From assembly GCA_037576215.1 (NCBI GenBank), contig JBANDB010000012.1, forward strand, positions 1,302,001 through 1,366,000: a stretch of 64,000 nucleotides of DNA, read 5' to 3'. Under the pieces are notes generated by a model. The model saw nothing but the letters and a program-made list of their open reading frames with translations, was not told the DNA's origin and did no database searches. Each line of letters begins with the position of its first letter. Position 1 is the first letter of the stretch. Source of the DNA: Armillaria gallica (lineage: Eukaryota > Basidiomycota > Agaricomycetes > Agaricales > Physalacriaceae). The translations under genes were made by a program, and so were the position numbers. This document shows, in pieces, positions 22,823 through 35,376 of the stretch.

Positions 22823-25223
22823 CTGCAATCCAAAACTTTAGAGGCTGGAAGGTCAATCGAAAGCAGCGACAAACTTGGACATCAGTATCTGTCGATTCCT
22901 TGGGAGACAGTAGCGAAACAAGAGACGCGATGGTCACGATGGTGCAAGCCACGCTTCAAGTTCACACGCTCCATAAATAAACAAGCTGATTCTATATCTG
23001 GTAATCACCGCCCTGGCTCTGATAGGGTAAATAGTAACACTTTCTGGTTCAAAAATATAGTTATCGGCATATTGTTTCACATCACAGAATAGGATTCCTT
23101 CTCTACATGATGCAATGACCTCTATATCATCATTCAGCTAACCTCCTCCCGGGGTGGAGAGCGGCTCGCATGTCTGTCGGAAGAAAAACCGGCTTATTTT
23201 TGGATGCTTCTTTGGTGCAAAAAAAAAAACCAGAACGAAGATTCACCCAAAATGAAATTCATTCCGTACGTCTTTGTACGAGTGGTTTCGGTCTGTGCAA
23301 TCTACAAAATACGAAACGATTTATTCATTTACGTACTAAAATCCTTTCCAATCTTTTCGTGTAATCAAGTTTTGTAAATAGGAACTTCTTCGAGGTAACA
23401 TTTCGGTATACTTATGTAAATGGAAGAAGTACTTTCGTATCTAGCGGAGAGACGGTTCCGCCGTGGGAATTGTGGCTGTACGGACCATTTACCGACTTTA
23501 GCCGAACTCGTAAATCTTTGTCGAACCTGCATCCACTGCATATCGTCGAGGTTCTGCGTTTCGATAAATCCTGGATGGCTCACACTACAGCCTTTATGGC
23601 TGACCTGCTTGCCTGGACATTCGATATTCACGCTTTGTGCCCTCTTCATTATCGGGTGATTTCGAACTTTCTGCAGTCAATTATTTCGTTCAGGCATTCG
23701 CGCTTATGCTACAGTTTTGGGTGCTTGTTACCTCATAATCCGCCCCGTCTTCCTCAGCTTGTCGCCGCACCCCTTGTCAAAAAAGAGAAATACTCTTGAT
23801 ACTTGCACCCGATGTGGCTTTGCGGGACGATTGGTTGTTGCCTGGTTCACCTTTAATTCAGTCCGCACATGCAATTCAATACGGCCACTCTATAACGTGT
23901 GTGTAAATGCCAAGCTGGGGACGACGCAACACTTGAGTTGACACGTACCACGGCCTATCTTTCTCCCTGTTTTCTAATTATATTACTGCTCGCACTACAC
24001 ACTGGAAACCAGGCAACGCAAGGACTGCTGGACCAAAATGGTGCAAGGGAAGAGGACATAACCAACAGGAATTACCGTATGTTTCTTTTCTGTAGCTTGT
24101 CCTAATGCCTCACTACGAAAGTTCTCCTGGCAGGCGCGGTTGCAAAGCAAAATTTTCAGCAGAAGTTTGGTACTCAGATAGCAACAGCCGATAGGACGTG
24201 CCCACAACCCACACTCACCGACCGCCGCTTCCCCTCCGCTATTCATCTGAAGAACAGGGAAAAACTTGGCTCGAGTCCGCCCTGCATCCTATATGTGCAC
24301 CCCCAAGAGATAACCCCCTTCTGCATTGGATATACATGCGCCTTATAGGGTCTAGAGTAAAGTGGCTACTAAGGAGACTAGCTATATCTTCTGGTACACG
24401 TGAGTTCCTCCCCTTCCCAAGACCGACTAACACTGACTAGTGTTGCTAGTTAGGTTTGATTTTGGAAAAAAGTTAAAACCCTGCACAGAAAATGCTTGTC
24501 CCTTGGCTATCAGGGACATTCAATCAATTTGCTGGACAGAATCTGGCCGGAAGTGTCATCCAGGACGACGTCGACACTTGCCTGTCATGCAACCGTAACA
24601 AGCAACTGGGCGGCGATCACTGGATGAAAATATCCATTTCATTGGTAATCTTTGGCCGGCGATCACCTTTGCTTACCATCCATGTACGAATGCGCCGTTT
24701 TTTCCTGTTAATTTCATTCACTAGAAAAGACTATGAAAACAGAGACCGGTCATCAGAATAACTCGGAAGCAGGATAATTTCGGAACTGACGCAGCCGCTG
24801 CTAGCGTCCCCTAAATTTGGAGCGCTGGCACGTGAATTCGGCATGATAAGCTCGGCGCTTGCCCCTCTTCAATTGCTTGAAACCATCACCATTGCCAGCC
24901 TCGTGTTCAGTAAGTGAATATCTGTCGCTTCAGCTCTCCATTTCTCTGGTATTGAGGTCTCTTGAAGGTGCTGAACGCTGACTTCAAGTCCCAAGGGCGG
25001 CCCATTCAATTCAATACCGCCGTGCGGACCGCCACCCCGCCGTCCACTTACGGAACGGAGCACCTGAAGCGCTAAACGATTAGGAGTTATCAACCAGTAA
25101 GTCAGCATACCGGATCTCCTCCTTATTTCAAATCCCGTACCCCACACTTCCCCACATCCTGATAAAAGACTCAATATTATTTGTGCGTTAGCCTCCTTTT
25201 CTTGCTGCTACTCGTGTTCCCTG
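22823..25223. other. 2.4 kb without a supported gene
   Basis: The first 250 bp probably contain 5' exon(s) of the Rap1-like gene on the minus strand. From 23460 to 23650 the plus strand has an open frame with protein-like composition (WLYGPFTDFSRTRKSLSNL, then HIVEVLRFDKSWMAHTTAF). It is followed by splice-like signals but cannot be extended into a recognisable protein. The remainder, 24100-25220, shows nothing I can support. Confidence 0.4.
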
Positions 25224-28047
25224 ATGTCGAAATTCAAGGCTTCTAGTTCTTCGGACCCAATGCCAGGCCAGACCTTCGCATATCAGGACAAGCTCCCAAA
25301 GCTTCCCATCCCGCCTTTGGAAGATACCTGCCAAAGATATCTAAAGGCCCTTGAGGGGCTGCAGGATGCACGAGAACACGAGCAGACGAAGCTAGCCGTG
25401 CAGGACTTCTTGGATAAAGATGGGCCGCGTATACAAGAGAAGTTAAGGTCATGGGCGAAGAATAAAGACAGGTAGGCACTTATCCCTGTTTGCTTCGTTA
25501 TCTCGGCTAATGACAATCTAGCTACATCGAAGACTTTTGGTACGAATCATACCTATCGCATACCGACCCCGTCGTATTAGCACTGAATCCATTCTTCGTT
25601 CTCGAGTGAGCTCGGTTCATTAATGGCATCCGTAATTGTGGCTCACTCCCTCCAGGAATGATCCTTCACCAGATCGAGGCACCCAGCTCCCTCGCGCTGC
25701 GTCGCTTATCATTTCATCCCTGGGTTTCATCCATGACCTCCGAGCAGGAATTCTGGAGCCGGATACAATTCGAGGAAAGCCTCTGGACATGGACCAGTAC
25801 TCGAGGCTGTTCGGTACCGCCAGGATCCCCACAGAGGTACGTCGGTGGTGCCGGCAGCGAGTTATTTCCGCACTCATGAGGTTCTCTTAGCGAGGATGCA
25901 AGATGCAAGTGCATGAGGACTCGAGGCATATCGTCGTTCTCCGCCGTGGACAGTTCTGTGAGTACCAGGCCCATCTAACTTTGATGGCCACCCTGAATGG
26001 CGCTTAGACTGGTTTGACGTCCTTGATGATGATAACTTACCGGTTCTTACGGAGCGTGAACTCATACGCAACCTCAAAGCTATCATCTGTGATGCTGATA
26101 AGACTGATAAAGCTGATGTGAGTGCACGAAGACTCGTATCGATATTTAAATCAACCAATCATGATCCAGGTCGTCAGAGGCGCGATAGGCGTGCTTTCCA
26201 CAGAGAATAGAAAGATATGGTCTCAGCTCCGTGATACCCTGTCTCATGACCGTACTAACAAGTCATGCCTTGACATCATCGACCGGTCCCTGTTTGTGGT
26301 CTGTTTGGATGATGCTGCGCCGGATAACTTGGCGGACCTATGCAGCAATTTCCTCTGCGGCACGTACGGCTTGGAAGAGGGAGTTCAAACAGGTACCTGT
26401 ACTAATCGATGGTACGATAAGGTATGTCTCTGGATCTGATGGTTCTATGTCCGCTCGCTTATTCTGGGGCTCCAGCTCCAAATCATTGTATGCGCAGACG
26501 GTGCTGCTGGTATCAACTTTGAGCACACTGGCGTTGATGGTCACACCGTACTCCGGTTTGCGGCTGATATCTTCACTGAAGGACTGATGCTACTTGCCCG
26601 GTCAATCAATCCCTCGGCGCCCACTCTCTTCCACGCAACCCTTTCCCCTCATGCAAAGGCGTTCAAGCCACCGCGTAACTCTGGTAAACCGCCGACCCCC
26701 CCTCTAGACCACATTGACACGACGCCGAAGAAGTTAGAGTGGAAACTGTCTTCCGAGTTGCGCGTGGGTATTCGATTTGCAGAAACCAGAATCAGCGACT
26801 TGATTTGCCAGAATGACTGTCAAGCGCTGGAATTCAAGGGTTACGGGAAGAACTTCATCACAAGCCATGGATTTAGTCCAGATGCCTTTGTCCAGATGGC
26901 GTTTCAAGCGGCGTATTTTGGGTTATACGGTTTGCTTGCTCCTTTTCCCTCCATTTCGCCGATACCGATATCCCCTAGGTCGAATTGAATGTGTATACGA
27001 ACCCGCGATGACTAAATCGTTCTTACATGGACGTACCGAAGCTATTCGTTCCATTCAGCCTGAAAGTGTCCACTTTACAAAGGTAAGAGCTTAGCCGTTC
27101 ATACATGTGCAGACCAGGGTTCACATGATCGCAGGTCTTCTATTCTGAAGCTTCAGCTTCCCAAAAGGTTGATGCTCTGCACAAGGCCTGTGAGCGTCAC
27201 GTTAAGCTGACCCGTGAGTGCAGTCAAGGGCTGGGCCAAGACAGGTGAGTGAACCACATGAGCGCATCATTTTCGGCAGAACGCTGACTCCATTCGTCAA
27301 GGCACCTCTACGCCCTGTATTGTCTCCTCCAGAGACAGTTCAATGGAAACCTCGACCCCTCGCCTGACGACCCTGCCCCATGGCCTGAGTGTTACAACAA
27401 GATGCCGGCGATCTTCACCGACCCCGGCTGGGAACTCCTCAGCACATCGATTCTGTCCACGTCCAATTGTGGTAACCCCGCTCTGCGACTCTTTGGGTTC
27501 GGTCCCGTCGCTGCCGATGGGTACGGAATTGGATATATCATCAAGGAGGACGGATTATCTGTGTATGAATTTCCAATGTTGTCCATATGGGCTCTAGCTA
27601 ACGGCTATTGGTAGTTGCGCGTCCTCGAAGCATCTGCAGACCAGGCGGTTTTTGAATACCCTTCAGGAGTATTTGCTCGATATACAGAAATTGATCATCC
27701 ATATTCATCGCTCGGCGAATGAGCGCCCGGCGCCGTTCGTTGATCACGCGGGTATTCTGAGGGACTCAAAGACGGGAAGACCTATCGGTGGACATTCGGG
27801 TGACGAAGGTGATGATGAGGACATTGCTATGCGTATGTTGCCTCTCACTGTCTAATATCCCTGCTCATTACTTCATTTCCAGCGGGATACTCCTTCTTTG
27901 ACAGCGGTGACGTGCAACTTCTTGGGCACCGGAGGCGTACACCGTATTCACATGTTGGTCAGTATTCCCAAACAGTGTGTTTTCGTGGATGTCGGACTGA
28001 CATCTGTGGCGTTCTCAGGCAAGGTGCTACAATTGGCCGAGTATTAA
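25224..28047 (+). CDS. Carnitine O-acyltransferase
   Basis: Transfers acyl (probably acetyl) groups between CoA and carnitine, moving them between peroxisome, mitochondrion and cytosol. It starts MSKFKASSSSDPMPGQTF and then KLPKLPIPPLEDTCQRYL, the usual N-terminal family motif. Following exons give YIEDFWYESYLSHTDPVVLA, NPFFVLE, LIISSLGFIHDLRAGILEPD, MDQYSRLFGTARIP and VVLRRGQFYWFDVLD. The active-site region is CADGAAGINFEHTGVDG, with the catalytic His. The C-terminal half contains FKGYGKNFITSHGFSPDAFV, YEPAMTKSFLHGRTEAIRSI and DGYGIGYIIKEDGLSV, and it ends SHVGKVLQLAEY. About a dozen GT-AG introns; the splice joins I followed keep the frame. There is no obvious mitochondrial presequence and no C-terminal AKL/SKL, so location is open. 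Confidence 0.9.
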
Positions 28048-29823
28048 GCAGCTTGGATTTCGCGATTTTCTATCTATGTGTATCGGTGTCTCGATTGCGT
28101 CTATTTTTATGTATCCCATTTTGTATGTGTACCATTGGAGGACTGGAAGAATATACCACCATTTAATGTTATTGACAGTGGCAATGATTCTACGACAGGA
28201 GCGCTTGAATCTGGACGCGACCTCATGGTTTCGTCGGCTGCCAGTGTTCATCAACTTAACCCATAAGACTCTCTGTAGTCTATGGCTATAACGTTATTTG
28301 TCTTGGGAACAGATCTCCAAGAGGAGAAAGTACGTATCGTAAATGAAAATGAAGATTCTGATCTGCCGCTCGGAGAGATTAGAATGGCACCAAGTTGATA
28401 ACAGATTGTTATCAGACGTTTGTCTTTCTTTGACGCTTCCTGGCTCATCGACACGGAATAACTAACCAGTCGAACTGTACTCAGCGACTTCAACGCCATC
28501 GTGTCTTCATTGAAAGGCATTGACACTATTCTTAGCATCCAGCTACGCATATGCAGGAAGAGATGTCAAGAAGTCCTCTACGCGAACATTGGAGAATTTG
28601 ACAAGAAGAAAAGGAAGCGGTCCTCTGATTGTACACAATGACGATTAAAGTGGTCCAAATTTGGGACCCCCAGAAAGACGTTGCGTCGTCTGTCTGTCTC
28701 AGGCTAGTCACGGTTAGCCCTTAACATGCAAACCGAAATAGGGTCACAGCATACTACCTCGCAACCAGAGCTATCATAACGAAGACTTAATGAACGCTAG
28801 ATCGATAGAAACATCTAAGGAAAAGCAAGAACGAACTTGATAATAGATGTTTAGATTCTTCCCATGGTGACTTCGTATTAGCCTCGGACAGCACCTTCGA
28901 GGCCGACCATTATGATCTGATAAGTGGTACTGCTTCGCGCTTAACCTCCGGTCGCGCTAGGGTCGAAATGGAACGACGCTCTTCGGTCGAGCTGCTCCCG
29001 AACTGTGGGATGCGAAGATTTTAGCCCTTCGTTGGAGCTTGGTGACTATAAGAGACTACTGCTGATATCTGGGAGCTGCATTGGCAGGTCTCTAGAGTTA
29101 GTAAGTTAGTGAGCGCTCCATACATTATGACAGGTACGTAAATCTAGCCTTTGTTGGAGGGGCTGGCAGTTGACTTCGCAACCGGGTCATGATTTGTGAT
29201 CAAACCATTTACCAAACCGCGGCAGCTCGTTCTCAAGGAGACTTAATAAATATAGTGGCGTCAAGAATAGCAGGGATCTCTTCGGAATGCAAGAATCTTG
29301 TTTAGTGCATGGCCGGTATCCATTAGTTGGGTTTAATCCTTTGGTATGAGGGGCTCTCCATCTGCTATCGCGAGATTTCTAGCGCCAAGTCTGATGCGGG
29401 GAGAGAGAGGGGGGAACGTGATGCGACAGAGGCAAGCGTGTTTCGATACGCGATGCACCCGGTGTAGTGACGTGCCGTTGAATAAACCGCCCTGCGGCCT
29501 CAATTTACCTTTCGATGTTAAAAATGTTCGCACTGGAAACAGGCCTAGCAACCACATCACGTGGCTTAGAAGCGCCCTATGGTCGCCACGGAGTACCTGA
29601 AGGGGTGAAATTCGAACGCCCTGATTTGGGAATTCACATCACAAATGTTATAAATGGCATAAATCCAGGTTCGCTCTTTTTATCACTCTTACGCCTTCCG
29701 TCTGGACGCCTTTTGCAGGTCATCTTCAGTTCCAGTTTCTTTCCCTGGAGCGCCTGTTCACATTCCTTTAAAATCTGACTGTCTTTTCTCCATACCCTCG
29801 TTCTCAATTCCCTCGTTATCGAT
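28048..29823. other. 1.8 kb without a supported gene
   Basis: Short frames only. A TTATAAAT at 29648-29655 is a possible TATA element for the LPMO gene but is 170 bp from its ATG. Otherwise nothing recognisable. Confidence 0.5.
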
Positions 29824-31898
29824 ATGTTCACGACCTTTGCTGCTGCTCTCGTCCTCGCGCAAGCCGTTCGAGGCCATGTCGCGCCGTTTCACCCTTCGAT
29901 GTGGTGCTTCAGTGTGCGTTTTGCGCTAGGTCGATTATTTGTTGCTTTCTCATACTATGCGATCTATAGGGTGTCTCTGGGTCCAATATCAACGCCCAAG
30001 AAGCTGTAAACCCTGTGTATCAACTGGGCTACAGCGGATACTGGAGTGAGTCGCTTCCTTTACTACATAATATCCTTACTGATACCCTACAGTGCATGCT
30101 AATACCGGCGTAAGAATTGGAAACTTCCGCCACGCTAATTCAAATATTAACTTTTTTGCAGTGTCTCTCTCAACCTCCAGCGGACAATACCTTCCTGGAG
30201 CTGTGAGCGCTCATACGTTCCTTGTATTTGATTCGTGTACTAAAGAAAACTTTTCAGTCCCGCTGGTGGCTCGTTCAGCGTGGAGATTGCCGCTAACCGC
30301 GCTTTCACCTCATACTCTTACGGCGGCACTGAGGTCTCTGACTGGGCTGACGGTCAAGCCCACGAAGAATTATATGGAGCTGTGGGTATCTTTATGAAAT
30401 TGTCATTTCACCAACGCTCAAAATTCTTGTAGCACACTGAGTGCGTAACCAGCCCCAATCGTAAGTATCGGCTGCACTTTGTCGAGATGTCAATCACTGA
30501 CTCCTGTCCCGACGGTAGTCCACGCCCAGAACGAATCCATGGCAGCAGGAACTGCTTTTGCTATCTCCTACACCGTGCGTACCGCTGTCCACTCTACCAG
30601 CGTTGATGTTCCTGACCCATCTCAAGTCCGACATCTCTGCGGTCAACGAAGACAACCTTGTTGTGTTCACCGTCGCCCCGAAGTGAGCAAATTGCCCTCA
30701 TCCGCTCGTACGTTACCTTAACTCCGAATACTTAGAACCCCCTGGAAGCTTGTTGCGAGCTACGACGTCCCAGCGGCAATGCCAGCATGCCCAGACGGTG
30801 GTTGTATTTGTGCTGTGAGTGCTCTTAACAACTGATGTTTGGATCTAAACTGATTGTGCCTGCACAGTGGGGCTGGGTACGTATCTCTATCTCGGCCAAT
30901 ATAATGACTGTTGACCTAATGATCGCTCGGCTATCTCCAGGTACCCAACGGGTTCGTCATATTTCTTACTCTTAGCACTCAACGCCGTGATTGACATGCT
31001 TTTGCTGTGACAGCTGTGGCATTCCCAACATGTATATGCATCCCTTCAGGTGTACAGTTACAGGCGCCACCGGTACAACTGCCGTTGGTACTCCCAAAGC
31101 TCCTGAGTGGTGTGAAGACGACCAATCCAAGTGTGTTTCGGGACCCAAGAAGTTCATCATTTGGAACCAGAACGAAGCTGACACCGTGTCTGTCTCCGGC
31201 TACGATCTTGCTGGAGAACCGAGGTCCCCCGGATATAACACCAAGATGGGATTCCAAGGAGGTGCGTCCATCGGATTTCATATTTCACGGCGTCCAACTG
31301 ACTGACATTTTCAGGCGCTCAAAACGACATTTTCACCGGAGCTAGCACTGGAGGCAGCTCTTCGTCCGGCTCTGGCTCCTCGTCGTCGTCATCGCACTCG
31401 GCTGAATATGCGCCGACCTCGTCGGCGGCGAGTGCTTCACCAGCGGCTCCCGAGACGACCTCGGCCTCTGCAAGTTCTACATCTGTTGCACCCGCCACTA
31501 CTGAGTCGTCGGAATCTTCTACCGCTGCCGCGCCCGCTACTACATCTTCCGAAAGCTCTTCCTCCGCTACGCCTGTCACCACCTCGTCTTCCTCTACTGC
31601 AGCGTCCTCTTCCTCGGCGGCAGCCCAAACAACTGCCTCCGCATGCCCCGCCTCCCACACTCACGGTTCCGCCAGCTACACTCACGGTTCTGCCAGCCAC
31701 ACTGGTAGCGCCGCCATTCCATCCAAGACGTGCAGAGAACGCCATAACCACGACGGCAAAAAGCGGGCCGCTAAGCGGGACACGTCCTCGAAACGCGAAT
31801 CCGTTCCATCGAAGAATGACAGTGTTCCATCAATCCACAACAGTGTTCCGTTGAGGCGAAGCCTTCGTTCCCACCGCCGTCGTGCGTCATCCTGGTAA
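29824..31898 (+). CDS. AA14-like lytic polysaccharide monooxygenase
   Basis: Secreted copper enzyme, expected to cleave plant-wall polysaccharide oxidatively. The signal peptide [17 protein letters not shown] is followed directly by His18 ([12 protein letters not shown]), the copper-brace His1 after cleavage. Further exons give [58 protein letters not shown] (candidate second copper His) and [19 protein letters not shown]. Then come [29 protein letters not shown] and [19 protein letters not shown]. The region CICA-WGW-VPNG-CGIP is cut into a 9-nt exon (30868-30876) and an 11-nt exon (30941-30951), both needed to keep the frame. A Ser/Thr/Ala-rich linker (about 31340-31640), His/Gly/Ser repeats ([18 protein letters not shown]) and a basic tail with SVPS repeats follow; there is no GPI signal. 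About eleven introns. Confidence 0.83.
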
Positions 31899-32547
31899 AC
31901 GCGCAAGCTCGGACCGTTGAGCCGGTCCGCGCAAACATCATTCGTTCTGGCATATAGTTTGACCAATTTGTTTTGGTTTCCTTACACGCCCAGTGCTTTG
32001 TAGATACCCGATGCCTCCGGGAGGCATTCTAGAGTCCGGTACCAGTCTCGTTTTATCTCGTCTCATCATTTTGCCACTATCTCTGTCTCTTGCTAGATAT
32101 CAATAAGGTGTGGATCACCAATGTCACCAATGTACTCCTAGTCTTTACGCCATGCCAGGCCATGCGCTATGTTTTTGTAGATTGATGTTGTTTGTTTGTT
32201 ACTTACTTACGTCTATCGTTATCCATTGGTATATACCTTCATCCCCTTGATACGATGATTTTTTCTCGCAAGCGAAATTGAATATGGTTAGTTCTCAATT
32301 ACACCGGATGAAATTTTTAGACGGGATCCTGTCATAAGAATTTCGTCGGGCGGTGATTGTTGGTATGCCTGCTTGCAGTAGTTGCCATCCAGTAGGTATG
32401 CGTCATAATCGACATGCGCAACGTCAAGTGAGCAGGGTAATCTGACATGACATTCGTAAATGCAGCATAGGCCATACATAGGTCCTACATCTATATTTTG
32501 CCTAGATAAGTTAGATGTAAACGCCCCTCGAAGAAACGAAAGGCACT
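31899..32547. other. Intergenic between convergent genes
   Basis: 3' flanks of the LPMO and Ggc1 genes; nothing recognisable. Confidence 0.5.
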
Positions 32548-33770
32548 CTAAACGTAATTAGCGAACAGGGGAATTAGGGATTGCGCTAGAGTATAACTGA
32601 AGACCAGTTTGGGACCGACAACCAAAATCTGCAAAGGTCAAGAGTCAGCTGGAACTCCGGGCTGGGTGGGAACGACAAGTACCTTGGGCGTCAGACCCTT
32701 GAACAAGGCACTTGGGCCCTCCTTCCGTATTAGATCCTTGAAGACAGTTATTCCGGACGTTTTGCTCTCAAAGTTGGCGTTTTGAATTCGGGTCTTGATG
32801 ACGTCCAAAGGTGCGGCAACCGTGATAGAGGCGACAGCTCCAGCTATGGAAGCAATGAAATTTTGTGTCCAGGTGGCTTTGGAGTAATCTGTGACACCAA
32901 GGATGTAGTCCTTCGTGAAGGCGGAAGCACCGAATAACTGTAGAGTGCGTGTGAGCGACATACATGGGAACATTGTGGCTTAAAAATCCTACAGAGAAAC
33001 TTCCGGGAGCATTCCGTGCCATTGTCCATCCCCATCCTCGGTAAAGGGCCCCCTTCTCCTCCATGACGATCCGGAGAATTCCACGGCCACGGAAAGCTTC
33101 GGGATTCACTTGACGTTTGATTTTGAGGACGTCCAGTGGAAGTAGGACCTGTCATGAGAGTCAGCAATCTTCCAAAAAAAAATCCTGTGTATATGTCACG
33201 TACGACTTCACCAATACCCGTCAAACTGCGGAGAGGTGCATGTGAGCGTCAACGAAAGACTAGTAAGAATGAAGTGCAGACCTTCCGGCGGTGGCCTGCA
33301 TCATCAATTTTCCCTTCCTCTCTCCAAACGTATTCCTGAACTGGGTACCATAGTGCGAAGAGATGAGGTCGTTGAACCACGGCTGTCCACCGAACTTGTA
33401 TATCCGCTGTGAGACTTTGTATCCGGCGGCATATCCAAGACCGGGAAAAAGAGAGCCAAATTTTGTTGTTAGGCTAGCAGTGGCCTTGTCGCGGAAGATG
33501 ATGGTGGATAGGGTCGACAATGAGACCTACTGGAACTTGAGCGAAAGTCCTGCGGAGGCACGCTCGCGTCGAGGCTCACCTGAGACGTGTTACTCATCAA
33601 CCGCTTCGCAATGGTGTCCACAGGATGGAAAACGAGCAGCTCAGCGACACCTAAAAGTCGAGATTCAGCGAATCTGGGATATCGAGAAAAAAGTAAATCT
33701 GACCTGAAGTCCCCGAGCCCAGGATACGGGCGGTATTGGAATCTTTTCCTTTGCCTATTGGAGGGGACAT
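32548..33770 (-). CDS. GGC1: Mitochondrial GTP/GDP carrier Ggc1
   Basis: Inner-membrane carrier of the SLC25 family exchanging cytosolic GDP for mitochondrial GTP (or the reverse), linked in yeast to iron balance and mtDNA maintenance. About seven exons: MSPPIGKGKDSNTARILGSG, then VAELLVFHPVDTIAKRLMS (first PxD motif), SLSTIIFRDKATA-like text, LFPGLGYAAGYKVSQRIYKF, GERKGKLMMQATAG, SLTGIGEV, LLPLDVLKIKRQVNPEAFRG (second motif), YRGWGWTMARNAPGSF, then SITVAAPLDVIKTRIQNANF (third motif) and, after the last intron, ILVVGPKLVFSYTLAQSLIP ending FANYV. The order and text match yeast Ggc1 closely, including the unusual FGERKGK region. ATG at 33770. Intact; housekeeping. Confidence 0.9.
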
Positions 33771-34174
33771 GATGAGTCGTGGGGGATGGAGGGAGTTGAG
33801 GGAGAAGGGGAGCACACAGCACGGAAGGAACGGCTGTAGAGCTTACTGTTGAGGGGAAATGGCTATTGGAAATAAAACAAAATTGTGATGCCGTTGCATA
33901 GCAAGGACAAATAGCCCCTATCTGAATTCCCGAAGTAACAGCGAGTGGATTGATTCTGCCATCTGGAATCTGGCTACTGACGCGCGCGGTTTACGAAGAT
34001 GTTCATGTAGAGTATGCAACGCCACCGATCTGCATCGTTGGGGAATAGTAAGAATCAGGCCCTCGGGGCCTGTGTATGTTCCATTAAGTGAAATTTCTGC
34101 TAGTTAAACGGTAAAGGTAAGTAATTATAAGTTGTGAGGTACAGGTAAAAGCGGAGAGAAGCAAGGGAAAAAAC
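33771..34174. other. Intergenic, no supported gene
   Basis: Upstream region of GGC1 and downstream flank of the unknown minus-strand gene. Nothing recognisable. Confidence 0.5.
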
Positions 34175-35090
34175 CTATTGGTGTCTGGTAACTGCAAGTG
34201 TAGGTACCCAAACACCGCTATAGTAGTTCAATGATACTAACCGAATATCGCGAAAATCAATATTTTCAATGCGCCAACAAGGAGGGGTGTGTATTGACTG
34301 TCGATATTTTGGGTCCCCAGCCTTTGATTTTCGCATGATTTGGCCAATCTGGGCACCAATCTCTCGAATGAGAGCATCGCGGGTGAGTGGCTTCCCATTG
34401 ACGTCGTGGCACCAGAGTCCGATGCAATCCATTTCGAGGCCAGGCCACTGGAACATGCAGTTAAGGGCGCGGAAAGAAAGAAGGGAGAAGAGATGAAATA
34501 CATCGAGTACCCATTTTGTCCTGTTCCATCTACAGTCCTCGAACACGGCATTGTCCGCCCCATCAATGATCACTTGTTCGCGAAGCACGGCTAAGAGGCA
34601 TGGTCCAACGTTCCCCTTGACTGTGAAATGAATGGAAAGGGATGGAGATTCATGGCGGTACTTTGGGTTCTGCAGAACATATTCGACCTGCATCGCGCGA
34701 GGAATGGGTCCGCGATACTCTCCATTTATGATACTCTGAGGAGTTGGTGGGGGATAGTAAAGATCCGCACATGCAAAGCTCGTAGTGTCAGGAAGTCGGG
34801 GCTACAGGAAGAGTGAGCGATAATTATTCGAGGAGGATCAAAAACCAGAGCAGCGCCAACCTGTGAGTGAACGAGTTCACGAGGGTTTACACAGAAATTC
34901 TGAGAGTAGTTCGCCATTCGAGGACGTGTAGTAGCGTAGAAACTTACCTGAGCATTCGTCTAATATATACTGCAGTTTCTTGTAGTATTTGGGGATGCAT
35001 TGCTTGGAAAACTGTGTCCATGCCAGCCGACGCGACTCGAGTACAAGAAACACGGGGTTCATGCAAAGACACGAAACCACCGATATGCAT
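34175..35090 (-). CDS. Unknown protein, multi-exon, tentative
   Basis: I do not recognise this gene. Consecutive minus-strand frames with protein-like composition and plausible splice sites: MHIGGFVSLHEPRVSCTRV, then DTVFQAMHPQILQETAVYI with RRMLR before a GTAAGT; then ADLYYPPPTPQSIINGEYRG, PRAMQVEYVLQNPKYRHESP and SIHFTVKGN; then REQVIIDGADNAVFEDCRW; then WPGLEMDCIGLWCHDVNGKP, ALIREIGAQIGQIMRKSKAG and the tail VPTLAVTRHQ. It diverges from eIF2A by about 290 bp. The start given (ATG at 35090) is a guess, and another 5' exon is likely. Confidence 0.4.
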
Positions 35091-35376
35091 GAAGAATACA
35101 GCCCCTGTAGATAAAAGACAGGAAAAGACATGATAGCAACGTTCCGAGAAACAAAGCTTATAGTGCTACCGAGAAGTTGCGTAGATCAGAAAGCCCGATC
35201 AGGAAGGCAAATCAGAAAAAAAATTACCCGGGCCGGCCCTCAAGTGCCTTTGGAAGTAACAAAGGCAAATTCAAACGCTCACTGCTACTCACTGCCACCG
35301 TCGACTGCGAAGCATTAATTTGCTTCCCCCCTCCTTCAGACCTCTCTCTTCGCCCTCTGGACCTCAATATTCTGCA

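Noticed and set aside
23420..24105. Candidate membrane-protein gene
   Set aside because: Some protein-like text and splice-like sites, but no extended coding path or family resemblance could be built.
28860..29600. Possible rRNA or tRNA fragment because of GC-rich, structured-looking text
   Set aside because: No cloverleaf, no GGTTCRA loop and no recognisable rRNA core word could be found.
31319..31751. Long antisense frames rich in Ala/Glu/Asp/Val and in Arg/Gly
   Set aside because: They are mirror images of the Ser/Thr-rich LPMO linker; the repetitive codons keep all frames open.
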